Shown here one piece after another: positions 44,292-54,476 of a stretch of DNA of 64,000 nt. How positions within the stretch are numbered: the stretch's first letter is position 1; each line of letters begins with the position of its first letter. The notes beneath the pieces are model-generated. The model was given only the letters and a program-made list of their open reading frames with translations, was not told the DNA's origin and searched no databases. The stretch comes from Saussurea involucrata (lineage: Eukaryota > Streptophyta > Magnoliopsida > Asterales > Asteraceae): contig CM066319.1 in the NCBI GenBank assembly GCA_033807775.1, forward strand, positions 161,820,983 through 161,884,982. The letters are read 5' to 3'. The position numbers and the translations under genes were made by a program.

Positions 44292-44806
44292 TGTGTGCGT
44301 GTGTGTGTGTTTTAACGTTGAATTATGGAATTTTATTCAATAGAGTTATAAATGAACATGAGTCATATGACCTAGAAAGGAAACAAGACAAAGAAACGTG
44401 CTTGTTTGCGTGAAAAATAAATATATTTCTGAATATTTGTATAGGTAATACAATAAATCTTTTATGCCTAAATATATTAAACTTTTTTTAAACTAAGATA
44501 GCACATGATTGATGGAAATATCTGATTTCACATGTTTTACATTAAAAACTAGAAACAAAATAGAAAAAATCTACAAGATTTGGGAAATTTTGAAGTGAAC
44601 TTTCGGCATAACTTGTGTCATGATAGGCCAAAATAACAAATTTGTTTTACCCAAATGGTGCAACTCGTTAAGTCCTTTCATCGACTAGTCATATGCTCCA
44701 TTACTCCCATCAATTCAAAAGTTAACACATGTGTGTCATATTCACATTGTTCCATTAACGTCTCACTTAATTCGTCATTTACACTTCATCGTTACATATA
44801 TTTTTT
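44292..44806. other. unassigned AT-rich spacer
   Basis: No supported gene or element end, apart from a (GT)n run at 44293-44311 that adjoins the LINE2 tail. Confidence 0.5.
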
Positions 44807-44815
44807 TTGTACAAA

Positions 44816-44998
44816 AAGGTTGATACCGGCAACCCCAACCGGCCCACAATCGGCTGCCTATCTATAATGTGGGCCTGTGGGGGGCATACCTGACTCACTT
44901 AGTGGTTGTGGCTATGTGGGTGTCTTGGGTTCGAACCTGAGACCTTCTGCTTTTTGTACAAAGATGCCTCCATCTATTACCAACTGAGCTACACGCCA
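44816..44998 (-). mobile_element. tRNA-derived SINE
   Basis: On the minus strand the 5' end has an A-box, TAGCTCAGTTGG (44980-44991), and a B-box, GGTTCGAACCC (44927-44937), about 42 bases apart. These are internal RNA polymerase III promoter parts. A non-tRNA body runs down to 44816. TTGTACAAA flanks both sides (44807-44815 and 44999-45007) as a target duplication. The wide A-B spacing and the tail argue against a functional tRNA gene. Confidence 0.75.
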
Positions 44999-45067
44999 TT
45001 GTACAAAGAAAATGATACCAAGAAAATGATTGTACAAAGAGCCTTAATCTAAGCCCTCATGATATGG

Positions 45068-45300
45068 TAAAAATTAGGGGTGAACATAGTGCGATACCAT
45101 GTTTTATTTCCATATATCGTGTGTCTGTGTACCAACCAATTATAATTGGTAAACAAAATTTTATACCATGTACCAACCAATTATAATTGGCAAACAAAAT
45201 TCTATATCATGTACAACCAATTATAATTGGTACCAACTAAATTGGTACCAACTTTTTTCGGTTGGTACATGTTGGTACAGTTTTGTACCACTAAACTGAC
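45068..45300. repeat. tandem copies of a CCAATTATAATTGG palindrome unit
   Basis: The perfect palindrome CCAATTATAATTGG occurs three times, about 40-45 bases apart (about 45138-45235), each followed by TACC or AAACAAAAT. GGTACC and TGGTAC words follow to 45300. The left edge TAGGGGTGAACA resembles ends of some hAT-type elements, but no matching right end was found. Confidence 0.6.
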
Positions 45301-45668
45301 ATTTTTGCAAACTAGTTCTAGACGCACTAAAAACGTCAATCATTAATAACATGTTGATATGTGTTGTATCATTTATCCCTACGTATACAAACATTCAAAT
45401 AATATTCATATAACACAAACATTCACTAATAGTCTGATACAAGCGGCAATTGAGAAGCGACAATGAACCGTGGAGGTGTAGACGAGTTATTAAAGCTATT
45501 AAGGTTAGACGAATGAATTCAACCACGTTTTATATATCAATTTGTATTACAATTTAACAAAATGTAAAACAAGATAATTTATAAATTTATAAATCAAAAT
45601 ATGTTGTATTATTGATTAAGTTTTAAGTAATAAATAAATAAGTCGGTATGGTACGGTATTACCATGGT

Positions 45669-46305
45669 GAAGGGCGGAGCCAGAAAAATGATTTAGGGTA
45701 CTCCTCTTAAGTAAAACAAAAAAACAAATATACATATAAATAGGATGATAATCAAATAAGAACCATAAAAAATTTACAAACTCATGAGAAAATGATATAG
45801 AAATAGTTTTTTACATTATTTTTTAATCTATACAATTTAAAGTATCTTTTCACATATGTTTGGGTTCACTTTATGAAAAAAATAAATGTGAACTCTTTTT
45901 GGTTCACATAATGAAACGAAAATTACACGTAAAAAGTTTCATATGGTGAAAAAAATGCATGTGAACTATCACATTATGAACCAAAAATATGTGAAGCCAT
46001 ATCTTAAATCCTAGTATTTGATAAAAAAAATGTAAAAAATACTTTTAAATCAGTTCTTATGAATTTATAATATTTTTATGATTTTCATTTGATTTGCACT
46101 ATATATATATTAATGATAACTAGAAAATAATTTTGGTTGAAATTACTTACAACATGGACAGAAGGGTTGTTACGAGGCTGGACATAATTTTCATAACCAT
46201 TACTTAACATAGAAAACAATGGCATGGTCTGTAAAAAAATTTCCTTTTTTAAGTATCTTAGGGTGGGCCAAGGCCAATCCTAGGTCAAAGATGGTTCCGC
46301 CTTTG
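45669..46305. mobile_element. candidate short TIR DNA transposon (hAT-like?)
   Basis: The ends GAAGGGCGGAGCC and GGTTCCGCCTTTG are imperfect inverted repeats. Flanks ACCATGGT (45661-45668) and ACCATGTC (46306-46313) match at 6 of 8 bases, as a decayed 8-bp duplication. The inside is AT-rich and without genes. The class is uncertain. Confidence 0.45.
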
Positions 46306-46390
46306 ACCATGTCACCATGGTACATGATTTTTCATACCACGTATCAATCAAGTCTAGATAGTTGGTACGATACTACCAACCCGATAAAAA

Positions 46391-46810
46391 GAGTAAGTTA
46401 TATTTTTGGTCCTTGTGGTTATCATCCACTATCAACTATGGTGCTTCTTTTAAACTAATTACAATGTTGTTCACTATGGTTGCAAATTTGTTTCAATTTT
46501 GGTCCCTCTCACCAACTTTAGTTAAAAAGACTAGTTAACTCCTTTTTGTCTTTTTCCCTTTTTTGTTTTATTAGATCAATAGTAATTACAATTTTAGTCC
46601 CTATAGTTTTGCCTTTTTCCATTTTTTTATTTTCTATCATTTTATTTTTCATTATATACCCTTTATTGTATTAATTAATTAATGATAATTTTAACTAAAA
46701 ATACATTAAAAACACATATCTTATTTTGTAAATTACACCTTTAAAAAGTTTTATCGATACCTTTAAAATGAGTCAACTATTGAATACTTTTATATTGTTA
46801 CGCTATTTAT

Positions 46811-46880
<70 letters not shown>

Positions 46881-47678
46881 GCGTCTACACTAATCCAAAA
46901 AACCATTTTTTAAGTGGGTTAAAAAAATGTGTCATTTTTCTTATTTATGTAAGATGTATGTCTATTAATAAAGAATATTCATTAAATTAAATGTTTTTAA
47001 ATGTATTTCAAACAAAAAAAAATTATGATAGAACTATTAATTTATTTTTTCAAAATATCAACTTAAATTTATTGAAACGAAGAATAAATAGCTAATTAAC
47101 AACCACACAATTTCATTATTATATATTAAAAAATGTTCATTCCCATTTCTTTACTTTTGAAAAACTCCTTGATTTCAAATATAGTTTAATTATTGAACAA
47201 TATTAAAACTTAATATAGTTTAAGTATTAATTGTAGATGTCAAATATATATATCAGATAAGTAGCGTAACAATTTAAAACTATACATTAGTTGACTCATT
47301 TTAAAGGTATTGACAAAACTTTTTTTAAGGTGTAATTTACAAAATAAGATATGTATTTTTAATGTATTTTTAATTAAAATTATCATTAATTATTTAATAT
47401 AATAAAGGGTATATAATGAAAAATAAAATGATAGAAAATAAAGAAAATGAAAAAAGACAAAACTATAGGGACTAAAATCGTAATTACTATTGATCTAATA
47501 AAACAAAAAAGGAAAAATGACAAACAAGAGTTAACTAGTCTTTTTAACTATTGTTGGTCAGAGGGACCAAAATTGAAACAAATTGACAACCATAGTGACC
47601 AACATTGTAATTAGTTTAAAAGAAGGACCACATTTGATAGTGGATGATAACCACAAGGACCAAAAATGTAATTTACTC
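46391..47678. mobile_element. non-autonomous MULE-like element with long terminal inverted repeats
   Basis: Ends GAGTAA...TTACTC. Inverted repeats of about 400 bases (46391 to about 46810, and about 47260 to 47678) pair throughout with scattered mismatches. A perfect 9-base duplication, CGATAAAAA, flanks it (46382-46390 and 47679-47687). Long terminal repeats plus 9-bp duplications are typical of Mutator-like elements. The core holds a (TA)n run (about 46814-46876) and no gene. Confidence 0.88.
46814..46876. repeat. (TA)n microsatellite
   Basis: About 31 TA units at the inner edge of the left terminal repeat of the MULE-like element. Confidence 0.95.
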
Positions 47679-47770
47679 CGATAAAAATATATAACTTTTT
47701 TTCTTCTGAAATTTTAACCTTCTCACAGGGACCTTAATACGTTTCATTTTAGTTTTGAAAGCGGTCCTTA

Positions 47771-48071
47771 GACCATCTCCAATGGGGTCACTAAATCTTA
47801 TACCAAACATTAAATTTAATGTAAAAAACACTGTTCACATATCCAATGAGGTCTCTATTTTTCACACTATATTTGGTGTAATGAATAGTATTACACTATA
47901 TTTGGTGTAACACTATTCATTTACACTACTTTTTACACTACTTTTACATCACTTTTAAAAAATAGTGTTACCCATTGGAGATGATTTACTATTAACACTA
48001 AAATTTACACAACTTTTTACACTATTTTTGAAATTTGGTGTAAAATATAGTGTGACCCATTGGAGATGCCC
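47771..48071. mobile_element. Tourist/Stowaway-like MITE, copy 1
   Basis: Ends GACCATCTCCAATGGGG / CCCATTGGAGATGCCC, flanked by TTA (47768-47770 and 48072-48074). The inside repeats GTGTAA words in both orientations. A related copy lies inverted at 62503-62778. A further partial end (about 48107-48136) directly abuts the MULE at 48137. Confidence 0.82.
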
Positions 48072-48136
48072 TTATGATTATAAAATTCCTCAAAACAACT
48101 ATTATTGAAAATATAGTGTGACCCATTGGAGATGCC

Positions 48137-48411
48137 CTTGAACGAATCCTGCATGCTTTTACTGTTTTTTTCCACAATTATTGTACTTTGAAGACCAATT
48201 TGTGGTTACAATTCACTGGTTTGTTTTCATCAATGTTGAATCAGTGTATTTGGAATACCAATTTGTGGATGAAATGAGAGATTGGTTGTCACCAATGTTG
48301 GTTGTTTCATCCATAAATAGATGTAAAATGCAATCCATAATCCACACCGATTCCATACTTCTTTCTTGCTTTCTTTCTTCAATATTTTGTTTTTGAGATA
48401 CTACTGAAAAA
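48137..48411 (+). promoter_or_regulatory. left terminal inverted repeat of MULE-a, likely transposase promoter
   Basis: Matches the inverse of the right repeat from its internal CTTGAACGAATCC word inward and runs up to the transposase ATG. In MuDR the terminal repeats carry the gene promoters; the same role is inferred here. The segment around 48238-48310 holds a partial duplication of TTGTGG(A/T)T words. Confidence 0.65.
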
Positions 48412-51052
48412 ATGAGTTCATCTGTTGCAAAAGCTAAGCTATATTTCTGTTTCGATGGTGAATGGGTGCAAGATAACAATGAGTGGAAATTTGCTTATAA
48501 ATCTAAGCATGGTGTAAAAGTGTCAGTAAACTATACTTATCAGAAGTTTGTTGCATACGCCATGCAAAAATGCGGAATCAACCCTTCTGCTGTTTGCAAG
48601 TTAGCGTTTAAGAATGGTGATGGGTCATTTGTGGAGTTATCCAACGATGGGGATATCTCTGGTTTTCTGCACTTTGCAGCCGATTCAGAAAGACCGCCAT
48701 TACTTTTTGTGTATGCCGAATCCGACGAAGACGATGACGATGACGACGGTGACGACGACGGTGACGACGACGCAGATGACGAAGACCTCCAAATAGAGCA
48801 GCCTGATTCTCAATTTCAGCCGTCCCACGTCCCAACAGTTCATTTGGATCATGCATATGGTCTTAACGACTGTATTCCTGATTATGTTCCGGAGACGCAA
48901 CAACAACAACCACAAGAAGGACGTTGTGCTGGAGTTGCTGATGACGAAACCTATGTTTTCAAAACGGGTAATGCTGATATAGACAGATCAGATACCGATA
49001 CCGATAGTGATGATCACGAAGAATATACCCCTAGTGGAAAATCATTTAGTTAGTTAAATGACTTTTTTGATATCCCCCATATTCTTCCAGACCAGAATAC
49101 CCAGACACAAACCTACAAACCTGCACCTTATAATCGCAGTTTAAGGTTAGAAGTAGGTCAGATATTTGATTTGAATGATCACTTGGCAAGTCAGGTCGGA
49201 CTTAAGTTCTTGGAAGAGGGTTTCGAAAGTCACACGCCGAAATCCGACAAAAGCAGATACATAGTTGAATGTACGACAGAAAACTGTAAGTGGAGGATGT
49301 ACGCGATTCACGCGGGTCCCAAAGGAGGGGCGTTACTTATTAGAAATTTGCACGACGTACACACTTGTACGAGGACGCAACTGAATCCCCACCACAAACA
49401 AGTCACCAAAAGGACTTTGGGTGCGATACTGAAAAACAAATTTCTTGATGCTAGCAGGTCATTGCGTCCAAAGGACATCGTGGACGATGTTCACCAGCAG
49501 TTCGGCGTCACGATTGGTTACCACCAAGCTTGGCGTGCGCGATGCAGGGCGCTGCTATTGGTGAGAGGCACGTTCGAGGAGTCGTATGAACGACTCCTAA
49601 CATATTTATATAATTTGCAGCTGCAGAATCCTGGTACTGTCACGCAGCTACGGACCGATTCACATGGACGGTTTGAGATGTGCTTCGTGGCCCTTGGACC
49701 CGCGGTACGTATTTTAACACGTCATATGTTTACACATTATAAACTATAACATTTACAAAGGAAAACCACCTATGTTTTTGCAGATCCGCACATTTCTGGC
49801 AAATCTACGTCGTGTCCTGGTAATAGACGCATCCCATTTAAAGGGCCGTTACATGGGTATGATGTTCCTGGCGGTTGCCATGGACGGGGATAACTCCATC
49901 GTTCCAGTAGCTTTCGGCGTAGGCAAGTCCGAAACCGGGGACGAGTGGACTTGGTTTCTGTCCATGTTGAGACAAGCTATCGGAGACCCGCAAGGGTTGG
50001 TGTTTATGTCCGACAGGGCTCCTTCCATAAGCGCCGCAATCTCTGCCATGTACCCAAACGCCCCTCACGCCATATGCTGTCGACATTTGGAGATGAACTC
50101 CAAAACTAGGGACAAACGTATTACCACCTACAAGGAAGTCTACTGGGCGGCATGCAGAGCATATACGGATCGGGAGTTTAACCGGTACATGAATCTTCTA
50201 CGACTTAGTGCCAAAGAAGCAGCCAAAGTCATGGACGAAGCTGGACCGGAGAGGTGGTCCGCGGCCCGTTTTCCTGGACAACGGTATGACATTCTAACCT
50301 CCAATAGTGCAGAGTCGGTGAATGCACTCTCCCGTTTTGCGCGTAGATGTCCGATTGTTAATCTTATAGATTACTTTCGGACCTTTCAACAAGAGTGGTA
50401 CCAACTTCGACGCCGAAAAGGAGCTGAGCTGCAACATGCACTCACACCAGCGGCAGAGGAGATAGTTCTCCGCAGGGCGCGTCACGCGGCGACATGGAGG
50501 GTAAGAGAAATCGGGTATGGGAGGTACGAGGTTCTGGATGACCATCTTCACGCGACTGTGCATATGACCGACCACACTTGTTCGTGTTCCGAATGGCAAA
50601 AATCTGGGTTACCGTGCAGCCATGCCATCGATGCGGCAAACCACATGGGTCGTAGAGATTGCAGCGACTTGGCTGTAGTTTTCTCCAGGTCCGAAACTTA
50701 CCGGAGAACATACGTGGAGGTAATAAATCCAGATGGATCCCCTGAAGCATGGGTGTATCCACCCGACCCGCTTCCGCCATGCTATCCACCTTTAAACGAT
50801 AAGAATAGAGCTGGGAGACCGAGAAAGAACGACCGACGTCCATCACATGGTGAAGGTTCGATACAGCGAAAATGTACTCGGTGCCAATGCGTAGGACATA
50901 CTCGTGGAGAGTGTCCAAATCCCGCCCCTTCAACCGTGCCAAGGAGTAGACGCACAAGCAGTCAACTAAGTAACACCGCGGGCCCGTCAGAGCTTGAACC
51001 ACATGGAACTATATCACATTATACTGTTGATCTGAACGTTGATTTCCCTTAA
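48412..51052 (+). CDS. MURA-like transposase, one intron, one in-frame stop
   Basis: Exon 1 is 48412-49704, the intron 49705-49783 (GTACGT...TTTTGCAG, phase 0) and exon 2 49784-51052; about 853 codons. An N-terminal PB1-like domain (about 1-95) is followed by an Asp-rich run coded by GAC repeats (about 102-125). The MULE DDE core has D446 (VIDASHLKGRY), D508 (FMSDRAPS) and E608 (TSNSAESVN). A SWIM zinc finger CSCSEWQKSGLPCSH (697-711), an AT-hook-like GRPRK (about 775) and a zinc knuckle CTRCQCVGHTRGEC (795-808) follow. It would cut and rejoin DNA at the terminal repeats. The single TAG at 49051-49053 lies in a linker; otherwise the frame is whole, so decay is recent, or the stop is read through. 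Confidence 0.88.
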
Positions 51053-51502
51053 TTGGGACGATAAATATTGTATGTTTAGTGCGTTGTAATTTATCAAACA
51101 TAACTTATGTGCGTTGATCTGAACATTGATTGGGACCAGTTATCTTTTGAAAGGTACTTGAAACAGAACATGGGATGATGATCATAATGGTAGTAGACCC
51201 AGGTTGTCAAAAACCAAACAATCGTCTAGCCGTAGCCTCAAATTTGGATAAATTTGTACTGTATTTACTAGTATGTGTTTGCTATGAAATAATCTTGTAT
51301 AACATTTATGAGTTGTATTTTTCACATGAACCACTTTTCAGACAAATTTCAGACTACTTAAAAACTACTTTTCAGACAAATTAAAAACCTTTATTCATGA
51401 GCAACAAAGTACAAAACAACAAAAAAAATACAAAACAACAACACAGTAAAAAAAATACAAAACAACAAAAAACAAATACAAAACAACTAAAACAACCACC
51501 AC
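51053..51502. other. intergenic region between the convergent MULE-a genes
   Basis: AT-rich, with a tandem A/C-rich repeat (AATACAAAACAAC units) at about 51408-51497, ending next to the stop codon of the coiled-coil gene. Both genes would terminate here. No other gene seen. Confidence 0.6.
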
Positions 51503-51826
51503 CTAGTCAAAAATTGCTTTAGTTTCATCAATCCAAGCTTGCTTGTCGTTTACCTTCGCTTGAAGAATTGCGAAGTCTTGCAGAATATGGTGAATTGCTT
51601 CTTGTTCTCGACGAATACGAGCCTCCCTAGCTTTTATATCCCCTTTCATCCTTTTGATCTCCTTATCTTCCTCTTCGATCCTTCTCAAGTGGACTTCCTT
51701 CCTGGCCATCATTTGTTTCCACTCTTGTGTTAGTTCCTCTATCTCCTTTTTCCTTTTTGCTATGGCGATCTTGATTTTAGGTGGCATTTTTTCAGCAGTA
51801 GACTTAGGGTTTGATGACGATGCCAT
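51503..51826 (-). CDS. small coiled-coil protein encoded in MULE-a, function unknown
   Basis: 107 residues from ATG 51826 to the stop at 51503. After a Ser/Pro N-terminus and a basic stretch (KIKIAIAKRKKEIEELTQEW), nearly the whole chain is charged heptad-like sequence. Examples are RRIEEEDKEIKRMKGDI and KAREARIRREQEAIHHIL, which predict a coiled coil. No Cys/His motif and no known enzyme signature. It converges on the transposase gene, and its start lies at the inner edge of the right terminal repeat, the position held by mudrB in maize MuDR. Similarity to mudrB itself is not claimed. A longer coiled-coil protein occurs in MULE-c (63403-63975). The uninterrupted frame hints at selection, but it is short. 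Confidence 0.6.
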   Translation of the reverse strand: MASSSNPKSTAEKMPPKIKIAIAKRKKEIEELTQEWKQMMARKEVHLRRIEEEDKEIKRMKGDIKAREARIRREQEAIHHILQDFAILQAKVNDKQAWIDETKAIFD

Positions 51827-52293
51827 TTGTGGATGAAATGAGAGAAATCAAGAGAGAAAGCAACTTAAACAAAGAAAGCAAGAGAGAAATCAAGAAAGAG
51901 CAAGAAATAAGTGTGAATTATGGATTGCATATCACTCATATTTATGGATAAAATCTCAAACAAACCAGTTAATTGTAACCACAAATTGGTCTTCAAAGTA
52001 CAATAACTGTGGAAAAAAACAGTAAAAGCATGCAGGATTCGTTCAAGTACAGGGTTTGAAAGTGTAAAATTTTGGCCTATCGCGGGACCATCGCGGGGAG
52101 GGTCCAAAAGTGTCACCGCGACCATAGTTGAGGGGCTCCGCGGGACACTTTGGCCAAACACGGGTGCCACGCAGGCCCTAGCCCGTGATCGCGGGCCCCA
52201 TCGCGGATGTTTGTGGCATTTTGGCAAACTGATCGAGATTTAGTGTATTTTGGTAAGTAATGGTCAAACTTGGGGTATTTTAATTAATTTCCC
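51827..52293 (-). promoter_or_regulatory. right terminal inverted repeat of MULE-a
   Basis: The outer 246 bases include GC-rich words such as ATCGCGGG, CGTGATCGCGGGCCCC and GGGACCATCGCGGGG. The inner part pairs with 48137-48230. It runs to the start codon of the coiled-coil gene and is its likely promoter. The outermost GGGAAATTAATTAAAATACC (minus strand) is shared with the Pack-MULE and MULE-c. Confidence 0.75.
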
Positions 52294-52790
52294 CATTTCC
52301 TGTAACTGGAAAGAAAAAATTGGTGGATAAACATTTTATCTAAAATATTTCTTTTGTTTAAAATAAATATTTATAAATAATTGTTTAAACGTATACTTAT
52401 TAATCTTTAATTAATTATATGACTATTTTTACCTTAACAATAAAGAAAAAAATGGATTTGTCTATATTATAATTAAATGTATAATTGAAAAGTAGATATT
52501 TATTTATTAGGCCATCAGTACCCCATGACCCCATCTTTCAAAGATTCCAGCTCCACATCAGCGCCACATCAGCTTTTCTCCTAACCCTCACTCAATCCCT
52601 AAACACCCTTACCCCATTCCCTCAAACCCTTTTGCCACCTCATTTATTTTAATTCTTTTATTTATACATTTAATTATTTAACAAAATAAAAATATTTATA
52701 TATTTTTTAATAAATAAAAATAAGATAAATAATAAAAATAAAAATTCATACCATTCATTAAAAATAAAAATTACAAAATACAAAACACTA

Positions 52791-53513
52791 TCAATTATGA
52801 AATTTTTGAATTTGCTCTTTTCTCGCTAAAGTAACCCTCAAAGCGTTTTTCGTAAGGTGATCATGCGGGGTCATGAAAAACTCGAAGTCTTTCTCAAATC
52901 GTTTTGAGCGTTCGATTTCGAGTTCTTGTTCCAACCTATGTCGTTCGAGTTTTGAGCGTTCGATTTCGAGATTGAGTTTTTTCATTTTGTATTCCATTGT
53001 ATCATCAATCTTGTCGTTGAACGTCGTCAACAACTGAGTAACACTTTCGTCCGTATTCGCCCCGGACGTATTACTCGTTGATGTTTTTTTGCCTTGTTTC
53101 TCCCGATGGGTCGTTGAATTTGCTCGTCATCGTCATCATCGGAAGGTTGGGTACGTTTTGAACCCCGCGATGAAGTTGTCGTCATCGTTGGAACGGCTCC
53201 CCATTTTGGACATTTTTTAGGACGTCCCAAGCTTGTTCGTGAGTGAAAGCAACTTTATGGCGTGCTAGATACCGTTCGTGTGCCGTTCGGGATATATCGG
53301 CCTCACTCATCCCGCTTGATCTATTATTGAACAAGTTGTTGTAGATGCCGCCAAACCAATTAATTCTTTTATTGAGGTCGTTGAACTTGCTATTGAGTTG
53401 ATGGGTTGATCTATAACCTGGTTCACGATCCAAGCGAGTAAAGAACACATGCCCGATTCGAGCCCAAAAACTTCCTACATTTATGTAAAATTAAGTATAA
53501 GAATAATAATAAT

Positions 53514-53557
<44 letters not shown>

Positions 53558-54072
53558 TAAAAATAATTACCACCGCTTTGTGCGTTACCGATAACGGGGT
53601 CCTCCGAAACGTCAACCCACGCCGACACTAACGCGAGTTCCTCGTCTTTACTCCACGTTTGTTTGGCGGCTTTCGTTGGTCTCGGATTTGATGGTTCCGG
53701 GTTAGATTGTTGTATCGGGATAGATTGTGGTGTGTTCGGGGTAGAAGGTTGGGTTTCCGGAACGTAGTCGTCGGCGAGATTGATGAAGGGTGAAGAAGGA
53801 TTGAAGTTGGTCGGAATACAACCTTGTTCAATCATACCGGAACGTGTAAGTTGGTAAGGAATTTGTTGCGTATGGCCTAATGAGTTGTAAAAATATTGTG
53901 GCGGATTTTGTTGCGACCATTGTGGCGAAATTTGTGGCGGAATTTGTTGCGAAAAATGCGGACGATAACCTTGTTGTTGTGTAAACGCTTGGAAACCAAG
54001 CTCTTGATCTTCTTGCGATTGTGGTGTATTCTGTCGGTTACGACGGGATGTAGGTGTTCTGTTTGGATTCAT
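52791..54072 (-). CDS. Harbinger Myb/SANT-like (trihelix-type) protein, two homopolymer indels
   Basis: Exon 1 is 54072-53571, the intron 53570-53475 (GTAATT...ATGTAG, containing an (AAT)n microsatellite), and exon 2 53474-52791; about 395 residues. The N-terminus is Gln/Pro-rich. The Myb/SANT-like domain starts TWSKDEELALVSAWVDVSED (about 140) and continues across the splice as GGSFWARIGHVFFTRLD. A Ser/Asp-rich linker and a charged coiled-coil tail (KLNLEIERSKLERHRLEQEL) follow. Two single-base losses, in T-runs at 53213-53218 and 53084-53090 (plus strand), shift the frame; they may be real or assembly errors. In rice Ping/Pong this partner binds element ends and helps transposase. Otherwise the frame is intact. 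Confidence 0.8.
53504..53568. repeat. (AAT)n microsatellite in the intron of the Myb/SANT-like gene
   Basis: About 20 AAT units with few interruptions. It lies wholly within the intron. Confidence 0.93.
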
Positions 54073-54082
54073 GATGAGAGAG

Positions 54083-54258
54083 GTGTGAAAAATAAGAGGT
54101 TGAGAGAATTTGAGAGAGTTTGAGAGGTGTGAAAAATAAGAGGTTGAGAGAATTTGAGAGAGTTTGAGAGGTGTGAAAAATAAGAGGTTGAGAGAATTTT
54201 AGAGAGTTTGAGAGGTGTGAGAAATAAGAGGTTGAGGGTTAAATATATAGTGAGATTA
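54083..54258. repeat. 44-bp minisatellite in E1, four units
   Basis: GTGTGAAAAATAAGAGG starts at 54083, 54127, 54171 and (as GTGTGAGAAA) 54215, spacing exactly 44. It lies directly upstream of the Myb/SANT-like start codon. E2 has three units (54982, 55026, 55070). Confidence 0.93.
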
Positions 54259-54476
54259 AATTGAGAAAAAAATTTATTTATTTTTGTTTAAAAAGAGTCG
54301 TTCAACGGCATTATTTTTAAAAATTAAATAATTTTTTTTAATAAACCTTCGGGATGAATCGGGATCCCGAACCCAGAATCCATCCCGCACCCCGCATCCC
54401 GCAAGGGCCGTAGCCCATTCCCGCTGAGCCCGAAGGCATCCCGAGCCCCATCCCGAGCCGGGTACGGATGGCCTAA

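Larger units (their letters stand above)
48137..52293 (+). mobile_element. MULE-a: two-gene Mutator-like element, left end truncated
   Basis: The right terminal repeat ends in AATTAATTTCCC at 52293. Its inner part (51950-52047) is the inverse of 48137-48230 with about three mismatches in 90 bases, so it has true terminal inverted repeats. The outer 246 bases of the left repeat are missing and a MITE fragment adjoins instead. A MURA-like transposase (plus strand) and a coiled-coil gene (minus strand) converge. Each start codon lies at the inner edge of a terminal repeat, as in maize MuDR. The right flank CATTTCCTG may be the target duplication. Confidence 0.85.
52510..54473 (-). mobile_element. 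E1: PIF/Harbinger-type element carrying only the Myb/SANT-like gene
   Basis: Terminal repeats GGCCATCAGTACCC / GGGTACGGATGGCC, preceded by TTA (52507-52509) and followed by TAA (54474-54476). Autonomous PIF/Harbinger elements need a DDE transposase and a Myb/SANT-like partner; E1 has only the second. Its ends match E2 over about 265 and 375 bases. The 3' part holds four copies of a 44-bp repeat, and the right end is GC-rich. Confidence 0.85.

Noticed and set aside
44816..44998. tRNA gene on the minus strand
   Set aside because: A- and B-box are present, but spacing is long, cloverleaf arms do not close convincingly, and target duplications flank a longer SINE body.
48700..48915. frames rich in Val/Ile or His/Arg antisense to the Asp-rich run of the transposase
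   Set aside because: By-products of the GAC repeat in the transposase gene.
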